NCBI GenBank assembly: GCA_946699065.1
Contig: CAMPDV010000433.1
Coordinates: 186,001-250,000 of the forward strand
Direction of reading: 5' to 3'
DNA: 64,000 nt
DNA from: Loxodes magnus
Taxonomy: Eukaryota; Ciliophora; Karyorelictea; Loxodida; Loxodidae
The stretch's first letter is position 1; every line of letters begins with the position of its first letter. Of this stretch, positions 37,340 to 51,500 are shown piece by piece. The position numbers were made by a program, and so were the translations under genes. The notes beneath the pieces were generated by a model. The model searched no databases and was not told the DNA's origin. It was given only the letters and a program-made list of their open reading frames with translations.

Positions 37340-38115
37340 TCCTATCTTTCTTGGGTAAAGCAGAGAAAAAATCCCTAGACAAATAATAAATGAAGCAAAA
37401 ATAATAAGAGTCGCCTTACCCCAATAATAAACACCTCCTGAGATAACAAGAAAAGATTCTAATATACTAATACGAAAAGAACTTACATCAAAATTTTTTA
37501 AAAAGGAAACTACCATTCAACAGCTTGCAATTTAAGTTTCTAATCTCAAGGAATAGATCATAGTACTTAAAAAAGGAAGTTGAAAACTAAGAAATTTATT
37601 ATTGAAAGAATAAAACAATTTAAAATTGGAATTATCAACTAGGAGAGCTTCAAGCATATTAAAATTTTTAGACTGAAGATTGGTAAGAAACTTAAAAACT
37701 TGAAGACGTAGTAAAAAACAGGAAATTAATCTTAAAAAAATGTAGAAAATTAAGCAAAAAAGATGAAGCTAGAGTAAAAAAAGGCTATTGCTCAATAATC
37801 AAGAAGATATATAAGAAAGAGATGACGTTATAGTGAGAGTTAGTGAAGTTTATACAAGAGATACTTATAATTTCAGAAATTAAAGAAGAAAAATTGACAA
37901 AAGAATAAGAAAAATCCTAAAGATTTTAATGCGATTAGAAAGGAGATGCTTACAGAAGAAAATGAAGCGAAGAAGCATTGAGATTAAATCAATACTAAAA
38001 ATAATATGAAGAAACTGAGTTAATCATAAATTCAAGATGAAGGAGAAGAGTTGCAAATGAAGCAGCTTATTTAAAGCGATGATCTGACTGACACTGCTAA
38101 ACATCTTAATTACGT
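37340..38115 (+). CDS. Lysine/glutamine-rich coiled-coil-like tract, right copy
   Basis: The plus-strand reading starts near 'GKAEKKSLDKQQMKQKQQ' (37354), passes through 'LHQNFLKRKLPFNSLQFKF' and 'KLEDVVKNRKLILKKCRKLS', and ends before 38115. It is rich in Lys, Gln and Glu with long helical runs and no cysteine pattern. It precedes the surface gene by about 200 bases in the same orientation. The start codon is not clear. The left-arm copy has diverged strongly. Function unknown. Confidence 0.3.
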
Positions 38116-38899
38116 TACATAAATAATGAAGCAAAAGACTTGAAAATAAAAATAATAAAATAAAAAGAAATAAAAAGAGAATGATGAGGAGCTTTCATTG
38201 AGAGCTGCAACGCAAATAGCTTTAAAATTATTTATTAATTTAAAATTTTAACTATTTTTTAAATAAAAAATTATCAAAAGCAAGTATTTTAACGAAATTT
38301 TATAAGCTAATAATAATGGAAATGAAGATAAGAATAATTTTTCTATCTACCTTATTTCTTTTCCAAAATTACAGTATAGTTGCCCTGTCAAATGAAGTAT
38401 ATGTTACAACACCTGAAGTGTTTCAAGCTCTTAATCTGAACTAATCAATAGGAACAAAAGAATTCCCGCTAATTTCAATTTCATAAGCATTATACAATCA
38501 ATAAGAAGGTCAATCTCACGTGGTCTTTATGTCTCCACATAAACATTTAATGAATTGTTTGAATTGTACATATTGCATGGATAGTTGTGAAATATTGAGA
38601 GGAGGAGCATTAGGATAAAAAGAAAAAAATATCACTATAAAGACATATGAAAATTGTTCTTAATAGGAATACTAAATAGAAATGTGCTTAAATAATTCCA
38701 AAGTAGCAGTAATATAAATTATTAAAAGCACAATTTAAATTTTTATATAAAACGAATATTTAGTTATATAAAATATAAAAATAATAGGATGGTAATAATA
38801 AGAAAAATATCTCATAAGAGCAAACAACTCTTAAATAAGTTTGGAAGATATATAAGTTACTGAAATGAAATACAGTTTTGCTTATCTTATAAATACAAT

Positions 38900-40920
38900 C
38901 ATAATTAAAATAAAAAATTGCTCATTTCAAGAAAACTAAGCTTTATAATAAGGAGGAGTTTTTTATTTAACAAAAGACTCAAGAATAGATTTGTTAGTCC
39001 AATCTACAATAATCGCAAATAACGCCAACAACGGAGGATTCGCCTACTTATAAAAGTCAAATATAAGTAGAATTGAAAATTGCTCATTTTAATAAAACTA
39101 AGCTAAATAATAAGGAGGAGTTTTTTATTTAGAAACCGACTCAAGAATAGATTTGTTAGTCCAATCTACAATAATCGCAAATAACGCCAGCAAAGGAGGA
39201 TTCGCCTTATTAGAAACCTCTTATATAAGTAGAATAGAAAATTGCTTATTTCAAGAAAACTAAGCTCAATCATTTGGAGGTTTTTTATTTAAATACAGAC
39301 TCAAGAATAGATTTTTTAGTCCAATCAACAATAATCGCAAATAACGCCAGCAAAGGAGGATTCGCCTTATTAGAAACCTCTTATATAAGTAGAATAGAAA
39401 ATTGCTCATTTTAATAAAACTAAGCTAAATAATGAGGAGGAGTTTTTTTTTTAAATATCGACTCAAGAATAGATTTGTTAGTTCAATCTACAATAATCGC
39501 AAATAATGCCAGCAACGGAGGATTCGCCTTATTAGAAACCTCTTATATAAGTAGAATAGAAAATTGCTCATTTAAAGAAAACTAAGCTTTATAATAAGGA
39601 GGAGTTTTTTATTTAACAAAAGACTCAAGAATAGATTTGTTAGTCCAATCTACAATAATCGCAAATAACGCCAGCAACGGAGGATTCGCCTTATTAGGAA
39701 TCTCTTATATATGTAGAATAGAAAATTGCTCATTTAAAGAAAACTAAGCTTTATAATAAGGAGGAGTTTTTTATTTAACAAAAGACTCAAGAATAGATTT
39801 GTTAGTTCAATCTACAATAATCGCAAATAACGCCAACAACGGAGGATTCACCTACTTATGAAAGTCAAATATAAGTAGAATAGAAAATTGCTCATTTAAA
39901 GAAAACTAAGCTTTATAATAAGGAGGAGTTTTTTATTTAACAAAAGACTCAAGAATAGATTTGTTAGTTCAATCTACAATAATCGCAAATAACGCCAGCA
40001 AAGGAGGATTCGCCTTATTAGAAACCTCTTATATAAGTAGTATTGAAAGTTGCTCATTTCAAGAAAACTAAGCTCAATCATTTGGAGGTGCTTTTTATTT
40101 AACAAAAGACTCAAGAATAGATTTTTTAGTCCAATCAACAATAATCGCAAATAACGCCAGCAACGGAGGATTCACCTTATTAGAAACCTCTTATATAAGT
40201 AGAATTGAAAATTGCTCATTTTAATAAAACTAAGCTAAATAATGAGGAGGAGTTTTTTTTTTAAATATCGACTCAAGAATAGATTTGTTAGTTCAATCTA
40301 CAATAATCGCAAATAATGCCAGCAACGGAGGATTCGCCTTATTAGAAACCTCTTATATAAGTAGAATAGAAAATTGTTCATTTAAAGAAAACTAAGCTTT
40401 ATAATAAGGAGGAGTTTTTTATTTAACAAAAGACTCAAGAATAGATTTGTTAGTCCAATCAACAATAATCGCAAATAACGCCAACAACGGAGGATTCACC
40501 TTATTAGAAACCTCTTATATAAGTAGAATAGAAAATTGCTCATTTTAATAAAACTAAGCTTTGAAATAAGGAGGAGTTTTTTTTTATTTAACAAAAGACT
40601 CAAGAATAGATTTGTTAGTTCAATCTACAATAATCGCAAATAACGCCAGTAACGGAGGATTCACCTACTTATGAAAGTCAAATATAAGTAGAATTGAAAA
40701 TTGCTCATTTCAAGAAAACTAAGCTTTATAATAAGGAGGAGTTTTTTATTTAACAAAAGACTCAAGAATAGATTTTTTAGTCCAATCAAAAATAATCGCA
40801 AATAAAGCCAGCAACGGAGGATTCACCTTATTAGAAACCTCTTATATAAGTAGAACTGAAAATTGCTTATTTCAAGGAAACTAAGCTTTATAATAAGGAG
40901 GAGTTTTTTATTTAACAGAT
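38900..40920 (+). repeat. 162-bp coding tandem array, about 12 units, right arm
   Basis: The landmark gcaaata recurs at 39015, 39177, 39337, 39499, 39661, 39823, 39985, 40147, 40309, 40471, 40636 and 40798. Intervals are 162 except one of 160 and one of 165. Unit sequences are more alike within this array than to the left array ('NNASNGGFALLETSYISRI' type), showing separate homogenisation since the duplication. Two units carry TGA where left-type units have a Tyr or Phe codon (at 39428 and 40241), and two carry it where sister units have TAA (39857, 40668). Confidence 0.9.
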
Positions 40921-42286
40921 TTCTCTATTATAAATTTGTTTTTTTAATCTCAGATTTTTGCTGGTATTACTATAAATGGTGGATGATTCGCTTTTTTAAA
41001 AGTTTCTTTTATTTTTGAGATTTATAATGTTTCTTTTTATTAATACCAGACTTTTCAAAATTAAGGAATACTGTTTTTTTAATAATAAAATTTCTTTATT
41101 ATTGATTAATTAAGTACCGAAAATAATTTTATTTGATTTTTTGGTTCTTCAGATTTTTTAAATAATAATATTTCTATAGTTTAAGGATGTGCCTTTTATT
41201 AAAATTATCATCAATTTGGAGATGTACTACTATTATTCGTTTTAAATTTAGATTCAAATAACTTAACAAATTATCTCGCTCCTAGGTAAGAAATCAATGG
41301 TTCCTCCTATTTATAAAGTTAGAATTTTACAAAATTCGAAAATAGCAATTTTTATTTAAATTTTGAAAAGCAAGTTAGTAACAATTTTTGATAGTATGAT
41401 AAAAATAAAAATTCATTTATTTAGACTATTAATGAAGAGAGTTATGAAACTTTATGTTCTCTTTGCTCTTAGTCGCTAGAGTTTTGTTCTTCTTGTTCGT
41501 AAAATAATTCTATATGCAATTCGTGTTTTTCCCCTAAGAAATTATCTTAAAATAGATGTCTTGATAACTGCACTTCAAACGAGTAGGATTATGACGGAAA
41601 TTCGATTTGCGAGCCATGCAATTAAATTCTTTCAAATTGTTTAGAATGTAATTCCTTGTAAGTTGAATGCTTAGTTTGTTAAAGTGGATTTTGAATTAAT
41701 AATAAAAAGTAATGTTAGCTTTGCTCTGATTAAATTTAATTTTGTGAGCTTTGTTCTATTGATGGTCTAAATTGTTTAAAATGCTAAAACCAAAAGAAAT
41801 TGTTTTTAGGATAATGCTACTAGAATTGTCCTGAAGATACTTATTAAATTTCTCCATCTTAGTGTAGTTTCTGCAATAATTCAATCAAAAATTGCTAAAA
41901 TTGTTCGAGTGATGGAACAATTTGTCTTAATTGCTATTATCCTTTCAAGCTAACAAATTAATAATGCTTAACTAATTGCATTTAATCTGAACAGGATTAA
42001 GACTAAGATTTTATATGCCAACCATGCAGTTAGATTATTTAGTTTTGCGACATCTGCACAGAAGACGGTTTAAACTGCAGATAGTGCTCACTTTCAAAAA
42101 AATTGACTTAAAATTAATGTTTAGATAACTGCGATTCTAGTTAATAGGATATAGATTAAAATAATATATGTGAGAATTGCTAGCTAGTTATTCCATTTTG
42201 CTAGTTCTGCGCTCAAGAAATAAGAAATGATTCATAAGTTGTAATTTGCAATGTATGCTAGAGCCCAAAGGTTTTGACCTTGAATG

Positions 42287-42538
42287 AATGTTTAGATATT
42301 TGCGATGTAACATAATAAGATAGCGATACAAACAGAATATGTCAGAATTGCGAAGTTGCTTTGTCTCATTGCGTATAATGTAATCAAGCAGGATCTCAAT
42401 GCACCAGTTGCAATTTAGGATACTATATTGGAGCAGATAACTTATGCCATTCTTGCATTGATTTCGATCCTTTCTGTGCCGCATGCACAAACGATGGCTG
42501 TATTTAATGCTTAAATCCTAAGAAATTGACTTAAAATA
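42287..42538 (+). repeat. Single 252-bp Cys-rich unit, right arm
   Basis: One complete copy of the 84-residue furin-like unit that is present six times in the left arm. A diverged relative lies just before it (42035..42286), encoding 'CENCQLVIPFCQFC'. The contrast of one copy with six shows expansion in the left arm or loss here. Confidence 0.9.
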
Positions 42539-44096
42539 AATGTTTAGATAACTATGATTCTAGTTAATAGGATATAGATTAAAATAATATAAGTAACTTA
42601 AACTTAACAAAATAATAAGAAAGCTATGTAAAATCATCATAAAATATAAAATTAATTGCAACTTCTATAACTGCTGCATTAGGATATTCCACATTAGTTG
42701 TGAGTTATGGCTCCTCCAATAGTTGTTAATAGTTTTGGGTTGCTTAGTATTTAGATGAAATGATAAAAATAACAGGCTTCATATCAGTAATGATGCCTAA
42801 TGTTTTATAAGCTCTATATACATTAAACAAAGATATTAAATAGATAATTATAGACTTTTTATGCTTTAACTTAGATTCTAAAATTGATTCTTAATAAAAA
42901 ATATGATATAACCTATAAATCTAAGGTACTAATACATCTACTTTTATTTCAAATGCAGCTTGTGAATTACTTAGCATTAGTATATGCTGTTTAGTTTTTT
43001 ATATAATTTGATAATTAAGAGATTTGAATAATAAAATAGGAAAATATATGGAAAAAACGTATGAGAATTATAGATATTCAGCCTTTATAAGAACAGGCAT
43101 GAATGTATCTTTAGGTTTGATGATTTCTATTTTATTATAGATTAGATTTTAAAGCCTAGAAGCTTTATACGTTACTATGAATACTTTTATCTCATATTTC
43201 TTTTTAGTAAGCTTTAATATACAGATTCTAATGATCATTTTCTGTTGTACAGTATTCATTTAGATAAAGAAATACTATTTATAAAATCTTGCAATATTTA
43301 ATGCTTAAGAAGCAACAATGGAGCTAATAATGGCAAAGAAGCAATAAGAATAAAGATTTAAAAATCTATTTGATGAGCTTAAAGAAACTAATAGACCTTA
43401 AGTTATATACTTCTATGCTATTTTTCTTGTAAGAAGAATAGTAGTTGTTTTCATCATGATCATAGGTTAAAATCAACCAGAACTTCAAATTTCATTAGCT
43501 TCATTTTTATAACTGATATGGATATGATATTTGATAAAATATAAACCTTTGAATAGCAAAATTATATTTATAATAACTATTATCAACGAAATTTGGATTT
43601 TTATTCTACTTATACAGTTTTCATTTTACGTTCATCCAATTAGCAACAAACTAGAATATTTAGCCTTTTCAATTGTAGTAGTAACTATGGTTATACTAAT
43701 ATCTAATTATATTATCGCTTTGGTTTTAATTGTTTATAGCATTTATTAAGAAAGAAAATAAAAAGCTGAGTAAGTAAGAGTTTAGAGTTTGTAAGTATAA
43801 ATCGAACAAAATACAACATCAAGAGATATTCATAATACTACTACTTCCAGAATTCAAAACGCAGGATAAGATTTTAAGCGTATAGATGAATCAATTTGAA
43901 GAGAGTAGCATAATCAAACTTAAATCTAAGAATAAAAAAGTGATAATATATTGTCAAAAAGTAAGAGGAGAATAAGGAGAAATAAAAAATTACAAATTGA
44001 AATCTAAAAAAATTCTTAATTATAAAAATATTAATAAAATACAAATATTTTAATTTATAAATTCATAAATTAAATATAAATGAAATATAAATATTA

Positions 44097-45248
44097 TTAG
44101 TATTTATCAAAAGTTTAAACTCAGAACTTCATTAGCACATATGAATACACATATTTAGAGAAATTAAATAAATTTATGTCATAAGATTTCATGAAATCGA
44201 TAAGATAATTAATGTAGTGTATAAAAAAATTCAATTAATCGCACAAAAATTGATACCAAGAACAACGGTGATAAAGATTGGCAGAGATAAGCCTCCATTC
44301 AGGATGGTTAATATTAGCATTATAAATTCTGACTGAAATGCCTTATAAGGATTAATTACAATCTTAAATGGAACTTGCTAAAAGAAGAATAAAGAAATTG
44401 ATAAAAACTTAAAAATTTAAATCTAGAAATCACTCTATACGGAGAAGATGAAAAAAAGCAAAATAAGCAGAAAAGTAAGAAGTGAAAGTATCTGCTTTTA
44501 TAGTGTTAACAGCTTTGAATTAATTGAAGAAGTTTGAAAAAGGAGTGCATTTGCATGAATAGTAAAGAAGATAAGTATGAAAAGAAGCTAATGCTTATCT
44601 TTGTTTACTTAACTAATATTTTAGATTAACAAGTCACTTTGATAGATTTAATTCTACATCACAAAGAATTTGAATAAGCTCTTTGTTAATCTGCTTCTAT
44701 TATAATTTTTTGTATGGATTTGGCGTCTCCTTGTATTCTCATTGCTATTATATTTTCTTTATTTTATAGTTTAAAAGTGATGCTTTCGTTAGTTGGAAAA
44801 CTTTTACTAAAGGGGGCTTTGGAAGTAGATTCCTTCTTAGTATCTTAGAGTAATTTAAGTACCCTGAAGATACATATATCTGAAGAAATTATCTCTTTAG
44901 CATCAAACAAATTTCCCATAATTAAAAAATTAAAGTAATTGAATCTAAAATGTAGACATTTTTTGACAACAAATCAATAAAATCAGATTATCATTCATAA
45001 GGTTGCTCACTTAATTTGGTAGTATTGATAGTATCGTTTAATTTATATATTTAATATCTAAGGAGAGATTACCTTAGGATTGCTGGTTTAAGAAATGTTG
45101 AAGCACAAATTTAGTCAATTTTTGGAAGTCTTAGAAAGCTAGCTCTGTACTCGTAAGGATCAATGAATTTCTTTTAAATCTCTTCTATATCAGACTTTTA
45201 AAGCTATGGAAAATTACGTTAGTTAATTAGTTCTCAGATAGGTCTCAT
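44097..45248 (-). pseudogene. Right-arm copy of the tract convergent with the surface gene
   Basis: Counterpart of 10915..12078. Relative to the left copy it has several indels that are not multiples of three (two losses of 2 bases near 44940 and 45050, one of about 7 near 44545), so no single frame of the left copy survives here. Either this copy is dead or the left tract is not coding. Confidence 0.35.
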
Positions 45249-46275
45249 TTAGTACATAAGGTCTAATTATTTAGTACATAAGTTCTAATTAATTTATTTG
45301 AATTATAGCGATCCCAGATCTGTTATTTTAAGACTTTAGAGCACCTAAATAGATTTTTTTAGTTATTGTATTTTATTTATTGTTATATAAAGAAGAGTCA
45401 ATAAGATTTTAATAGAGTGATAGGATATTTTATTATTTTCCATTTTTAGATATTCTATAAATAAATTGAACTTTATTAAATAGCTTTAAAAAATCAAATC
45501 AGGTTAAACATATCTAAATTAGCAAGAAATAAATAGTTAAATACAACAAATAATTAAATAAAAGTGAGAAATCTTAAAAAATAAAGGAGGGATAACATAC
45601 TAAATTAAATAAAAAAGAAATAAACTATTAAGAGTTTTTAGTTGATTGCTTTTATTTGTAATATAAGATAATTCTATAAACAATAGTATATTTTATAATA
45701 TTTAGAAAAATACTTTAAAAAACTAAAAACCTAAATAACTAAAATACAAAGTTTTAAGAAATGAATAAAGATAACAGGTAAGTTAAAATCATACAAGCAT
45801 ATTATAATATATTTTAGTTAAATTTCAAATACCACTAACTAAAACTCTAAGTTTAATTATAGATATATACTTAATCTTGATATTTAATAGATTGAAAGAA
45901 ATATAAAGAATAAACTTTTGAATTTATTAATAGTTAGAAATGTGAGTAATTGAAGAATATAATTTTAAGATTATCAGCAAATAATTAAAGTTTGCTGAGC
46001 TTATTAATAATAATTAATGAAACATATAGCATCTAGATATAGAATTTAAAAGTTATTTTTAAAAGTCTTTTAGTAAGTAATTTTAATAATAAATAAGTTT
46101 TATTTTTCTAAATTGTTTTATATTTAAAAATAATTTTCTTTAATCTAAAGATTCTGAGTTTTTATGATTTCTATGTAAGTTAGTATAATTTTGAAAAAAA
46201 AAAGATTGAAGAAAAAGCAAAGTTGTTTGTTTTTTGAAACATAGCTACAATCTCTTTTCTTTTCTTTTCTTTTAT

Positions 46276-47749
46276 CTATAAATTATATGTGCCTCTCAGA
46301 ATATAAAAATAAATTAAGTACCAAGTTTTATTTTTCTTTTCTCTCATTACTTTTATATCCTTCATCTAGCGTTCTTTCTTTACTCTCAGATAATCTGCAT
46401 TTTATTCCTTTACTATTGTAGCAAACTTTATTAAGAATATTATAATTTTCATTATTTATCATTTTATCCAGGATTTTGAATATATTTATGCTTTAACAAT
46501 AATGTTTTTGTTAATTTCTATCTGACTAAGTTTCCTCTAATTGAAACCTTATTTTTTACTTGGATAATAATCGTTATTTCCTCTTCATTTAAGTTGATTG
46601 TGAAAAACGTTGATTTTTTCTTCGAATTCCATTATTATTACGAAAACTTAGTTTATTTTATTTTAAGTAAACTCTTTTCTTATCTCTTACTTTCAGTTTT
46701 TATCTCTTTTTAAATTTTAAAAGGAATATTTTCTTAAAGTAGCTTAATAAATTCCAATCTCTTCGTTTTTGGATAAATTCTAATTGCCTTTATATATTGG
46801 CATTGATCTCAACTTTTTTATTTTAAGAGCATCTGTTCTTATTATTTTTGCTATATTTATAATTTTGTATTTCTTTTTTCGTTCTCTTACCTTTTTGTCT
46901 TCTCTATTAATGAACTACCGAATTCTTTTAAATAGTTTAATACTCACTTAGCTCAATATTCGTCGAAATTTTATCCTAAAAATAATTTCCCTATCTGATA
47001 CTCTTTAGCCTTTTTCTTTAAATATATTTCATTCTAATTTTTACTAAAATGTTTTCCCTCGCAAATAACTTTACTTCCTACAGTCATAGCAATTTAAATT
47101 TTTGTAAATTTCGTGCTGAGTTTAACCTTTAAAGCTATATAATAAAAGCAAAGTTAAACTCCTTCTCTTGTTAGAATTTCTATTTCAATATTCTAGCTTT
47201 GATCCTCAGTACTTCGTAGAGGTGCTTTGAATCGCTAATTCTGTTGTAATTTGAAGTATCTTTTGTAGATAGATTTGATTTCTTAGTTTCAGGTACTATT
47301 GTTAGATGTTAGTAAATTTTAAATGACTAGAGGAAGTTAAAATGTTTATTGAATATATTTGAATTGTTTAAGCTATATAAGTATTACATTTATCAGTCAT
47401 ATTTTCAGTTGCTTATTTGATAATCTCTCTTTGATTCTTTTGCTTATAAGATATGTTTATAAGTGTTTCCATTAAAAGATAGTATGTTTCTAATTTTACT
47501 TATAATTTATTAAATTAAAGTTGAAGAGATACAAATAATAATAAGCTAAGAACATCCTAAGTTATATCTAATCTATACTTAAGAAAGATATCAAGTAGAA
47601 CTAATTTTATTTAATTTATACCCTAATACACTTAATATAGCTTAATTATAACCAAAATTCTAATCAAATAAGATTTACATTTTTAATCTATATTCATCTT
47701 TACCTAATACTGTACAAAACAAAGTAAGGTAGAGAATAGACTTTAGCAT
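46276..47749 (-). pseudogene. Right-arm copy of the secreted/basic protein tract
   Basis: Counterpart of 8432..9880. The first 300 bases, including the signal-peptide-like start at 47749, are almost identical to the left arm. Further on there is a 2-base gain near 46993 and a 10-base gain in an AAAAG run near 46265. The frame that reads through in the left arm is therefore broken here. Confidence 0.35.
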
Positions 47750-48530
47750 CTATTATATATACTAACGTTTAAAAGCTTAGAACAAACTAATGTGGTTAAT
47801 AATAATAGCTAAGCTAATGAGGCTATTAAATAAAGGTAGTTCTCTTAAGTTAAATATAATATTTTAATAATAAACTATAAATATTTCAAAAGCGGGAAAT
47901 TTTCTTTATTTTAATTATTTTAGTATGCTTTTTGGAAGTAGATTATTCAATAGATAGTGTAAATTAACCTAATTTTTATTTAATTAATAAAAGGAAACTT
48001 CTTTATGGATTCATATATTTAGTTTTTTAATCAAATAAACAGCTTCTATTTTATTATTTTAATGATATAAATAAAAAGAACTTTAGTACATTTTTACCTT
48101 CATAGAGGAACAACAAAATAAGAAATTTATCTTTTTTATCTAATTTAGTCAAGGAAAGTTACATTAAATCCAAAATATATTAGAGAATAAAGTATCAAAA
48201 TACTCTTTACAAGAAACAATCCCACTTAAAAATTAACAATCATTAATGAGTTTTAAAAATTGACTAATATTATTGAGCTTTTTAAATGTAGAAGTTAATA
48301 GACATAAATTTAACAAAAATTAAAATTTAGGGAGAATCAGTTTTTATCAACAAATCTAGAATTAATAAGAAAATTTTTTTAAAAGAGTACAACGAAAATG
48401 CTAAAAATCACAAATTTTTGGAATTTAAAAACGTATATGCAACTAAATTTGAACTTAAATAGACGAAATCTTATATTATACAAGAAAATTATTTGATGTT
48501 TTAGGTGTTTTTTATAAAATAAATTAGCAA

Positions 48531-51500
48531 AGTACTATTCCTGGAATATTATTTTGCTTAACATTGGTGAAAATTTCATTTACTCTATAATCACTAAGAT
48601 TATAATAATCTTTTAACTAAACATTTGAATTCGTCTTTATCTACTGTTCCTGATCTATTACCTTCCAAATAAACTAGTACAAGTAACTCTCTAACATTAC
48701 AGCTTCCTTCTTTAAACTTCTTGATAAAATCAGTTCATTACTCTTACTAAATTGTTTAAAAGAATCAAACATCATCTTAATTCTCTTCAAATTGCTCATC
48801 ATAAATTTGCTAGATTCTATATAAAGCTAGGTGGGTTTTTTGAATAAGATCCAAGTCGAAGTTACATATAGAGTTAAAAGACTCCTGCAGCTAACTATAA
48901 TCACCATTAGCTAGATGAATAATTCCTAGAATCGTAATTTGAGGTACTTTGAATATGTTTCTAATATATTAAAAAATAATATGCTAGTTATTCTTAAGCT
49001 TTATCTAGGTATTTTAATTTTAAATGAGTTCTTATAGCTACAGCAACTACATTATGCTTTCCTCCTTTATTGGAAATTGCTGATTGAACATAGCTTTAAT
49101 TCCTTGTAAGCCCAGCCATAGTTTTTATTCCTCAGTCAATTTTTGATCCTGCTAAACATTGATAATTACATTTTATTATTGTTTAATAGATTTGCTTTAT
49201 ATAAGTATATTAGAGTATAATATCTGCATGAAGTAGTTGAATACCTTTTGCTAGAAAATATCTTCTTCTACATTCAGAGCTATATTCTATATACACTAGA
49301 ATATTTCCTTTCCTTCATATTGCTTCATTTTAAAGCTGAACAGTATCAAGCAAGTGTTCTTAAAAGTCTCCTCCTGCTTCTTTTCTAACTTAATCTATTC
49401 TACCTTAGAAATATAATTAAGCAATTTTATGTTCTGTATAAAATCTATTGCTAGATTCTTGTTCTTAGTTTATAGGATCTATTAATACACTTGCTCTACT
49501 CTAAATAGTTCAGAAAGAAATTGGAAGTAGTCTTCATCTACGTAGATTTACTATTACTTCATCTAAAATAAATGATTATTCATCAGTTTGATTGTTTTTT
49601 CCCATACTTTAAAGCTGTAAGATATATCTCCTATCATCATTGAGAATAGAACATGATAAATGGGATTGTTAATACTAAGGAGATCTAATTCATTTTTATT
49701 TAAAATTAGTTCGTAAATCTGTTCATGAGCTTTCTCACTTTTTTGCTATATTTTATCGAATTGCTTATCATGCTCTTTTACTATTTCAAATAGTATTTTA
49801 TGATCCACAAATGATATCGCTTTTGCCAAAAAATCTATTTTCCTGTCTTGCTACTTAATATCAGTTATAAGTTCTTACAGTCACGTTTATTAGCTAGGAT
49901 TCAGCTTTTTGTTTTTGAATTTTTGTAGCTAATATTACTAAAGCTTTTACAAGACACTATCAAGTTGTAAGTAGAATATAAGTTCGCAAGCTTTTTAGAT
50001 GTAATCGAATTTTTCGGCTTTCCTTTCATCTTACATTTCTGCTATTTCTTACACTTTCAAATTCTTTAAGCTTTAGAACTTCATTAAAGAAGTTAAAGTA
50101 ATATATCCTTACAAGTTAAGCTTAAATCAACTCTCCAAGAAGTGATACTATTAAATATCACCGTTGCAAGCTATAAGGAAGGCTTTGACAAAAGAGGTAA
50201 TTTCATAATGAGATTTATTAGGTTTAAGCTTTTGGATGAAGGTAATTAGCTGCTTTTGGGCTTGATTGAGCTCAAGTTATTTTCTTTTCTTCCTAAAAAT
50301 GGTTAGCAAGTGATAGAATGAGATAAATAAATCCAAACTTTAGATGTTAAGCATCTTCCCTATCTTACTTAAATAAACATCCTTAACGCAGTTTAATATT
50401 AATTGCAAACAATAAGCAATTACTGTTATCTAGTCTTCTTAATTCTTTTCCGTTGCCAACATTTTAAAGTCAGAATCCTGGATAACATTTTATAAGAATT
50501 ATTACATGGAAAATGAAACAATCTTAGGGTTTGCAATGAACTAGTTTCACTGAAAAGTTTTATGGAAATCCTTGATCTCGATGATAGGTCAGTTGAAGAA
50601 GCGAAGTAAAGCAAAGAATCTTTTGGCAATTTAAAGTTATTATTAGTTTTCTTATTAATTGCTATCTGGATGAGTATAGAATATCTTTATAAAAAGCTTC
50701 CATCCTTCTTATTTTTTTCTGTAAATATTCACTAAGGCAAAAAACACCTTTACGATGATAGATCTTCTATTAATAGCTTTCACTGTCATTTTGCATACTA
50801 ACGGCCAAACTGATATTTTAAAACTTGTGTAGTCTTATTTAGCAAATTCGTTTTCTATTGAAAAGAAGAAAGTTTTAAGAAGGCTTTGATTGAAGTTATA
50901 TTTTCAGCAAATTTCGTTTTCCATCAAGCTACTATAGTTTTAGTGAACCACAGCTAGTACTGATTCTATTGCGTAGATATTCACATTTCATCCTATCGCT
51001 AAGTTTTACAAATATTATCTCATAATTTAAACTGATTCTGATTTGATAAGATCATGGGAGTTTAAAATTCCTCATAAGGACCGATAGCTAGTCATCTGTT
51101 GCTCGTTAAAATTCAGTTTATATTGTATCTACTTGCTAAATTTATCAGTCAAGGCATCTACTTTATTTTAACACAAAGACTTCAGGAATTTGAGATATTT
51201 GTTATTAGACGGAATTCTGACATGATTCACAAATTCCTCTATATCGTATTGGCTTTTATCCTTGGCAAATATAGAATATTAGTTAATCTATTATATTCCT
51301 TCCTTCCTTTTTGTTTGTATATCTCTATGCATCTAATCTAAAAACACTATTGAAAGTCTTATATGATCTTACTCAGATTCAGTCTATTCCTGCATACAAG
51401 AAATTTAGTCTTCATAGCAGGTTTAAGGATTTAAAAGCATGTATCTATTAATTATTTCTCTGCTATTCTAAAATATTTAGATCTTTACTTCTTGCTTTAG

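Larger units (their letters stand above)
30480..37600. repeat. Direct repeat copy R2 (start of the 26 kb unit)
   Basis: This stretch recurs in the same orientation at ~56920..64000 with an offset of about 26420 to 26443 bases (30482 to 56925, 33517 to 59936, 37307 to 63747). The two copies are very similar and differ by scattered substitutions and short indels. Positions 31905..37600 are also present, inverted, in the left arm (about 20440..26036). The first 1.4 kb (30480..31904) is shared only by the two direct copies. The offset gives the length of the repeating unit. Confidence 0.93.
38316..44034 (+). pseudogene. Right-arm copy of the giant surface protein, one frame break
   Basis: The ATG at 38316 opens 'MEMKIRIIFLSTLFLFQNYS', matching the left copy. 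The beta-helix repeats, Cys-rich region, membrane spans and tail follow, ending at TAA TAA (44032..44037). The third 162-bp unit is 160 bases long (near 39284), so the frame shifts there; total length is one base over a multiple of three, as a single 2-base loss predicts. Everything after it, including 'CLVCQSGF' and 'LVFYII', reads cleanly in one frame. In-frame TGA codons occur at 40984, 41134, 41389, 41692, 42904, 43009, 43525 and 43897. It could be a young pseudogene or a sequence error in an otherwise intact gene. Confidence 0.75.

Noticed and set aside
37307-37516. Minus-strand open frame with a hydrophobic stretch, repeated at 63747..63941
   Set aside because: It overlaps the plus-strand Lys/Gln-rich tract and is not kept in the diverged left copy (about 20500..20760).
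43531-43749. Small 72-residue membrane protein (also 12424..12642)
   Set aside because: It is the last part of the surface protein's membrane region; it looks separate only because the preceding TGA is taken as a stop.
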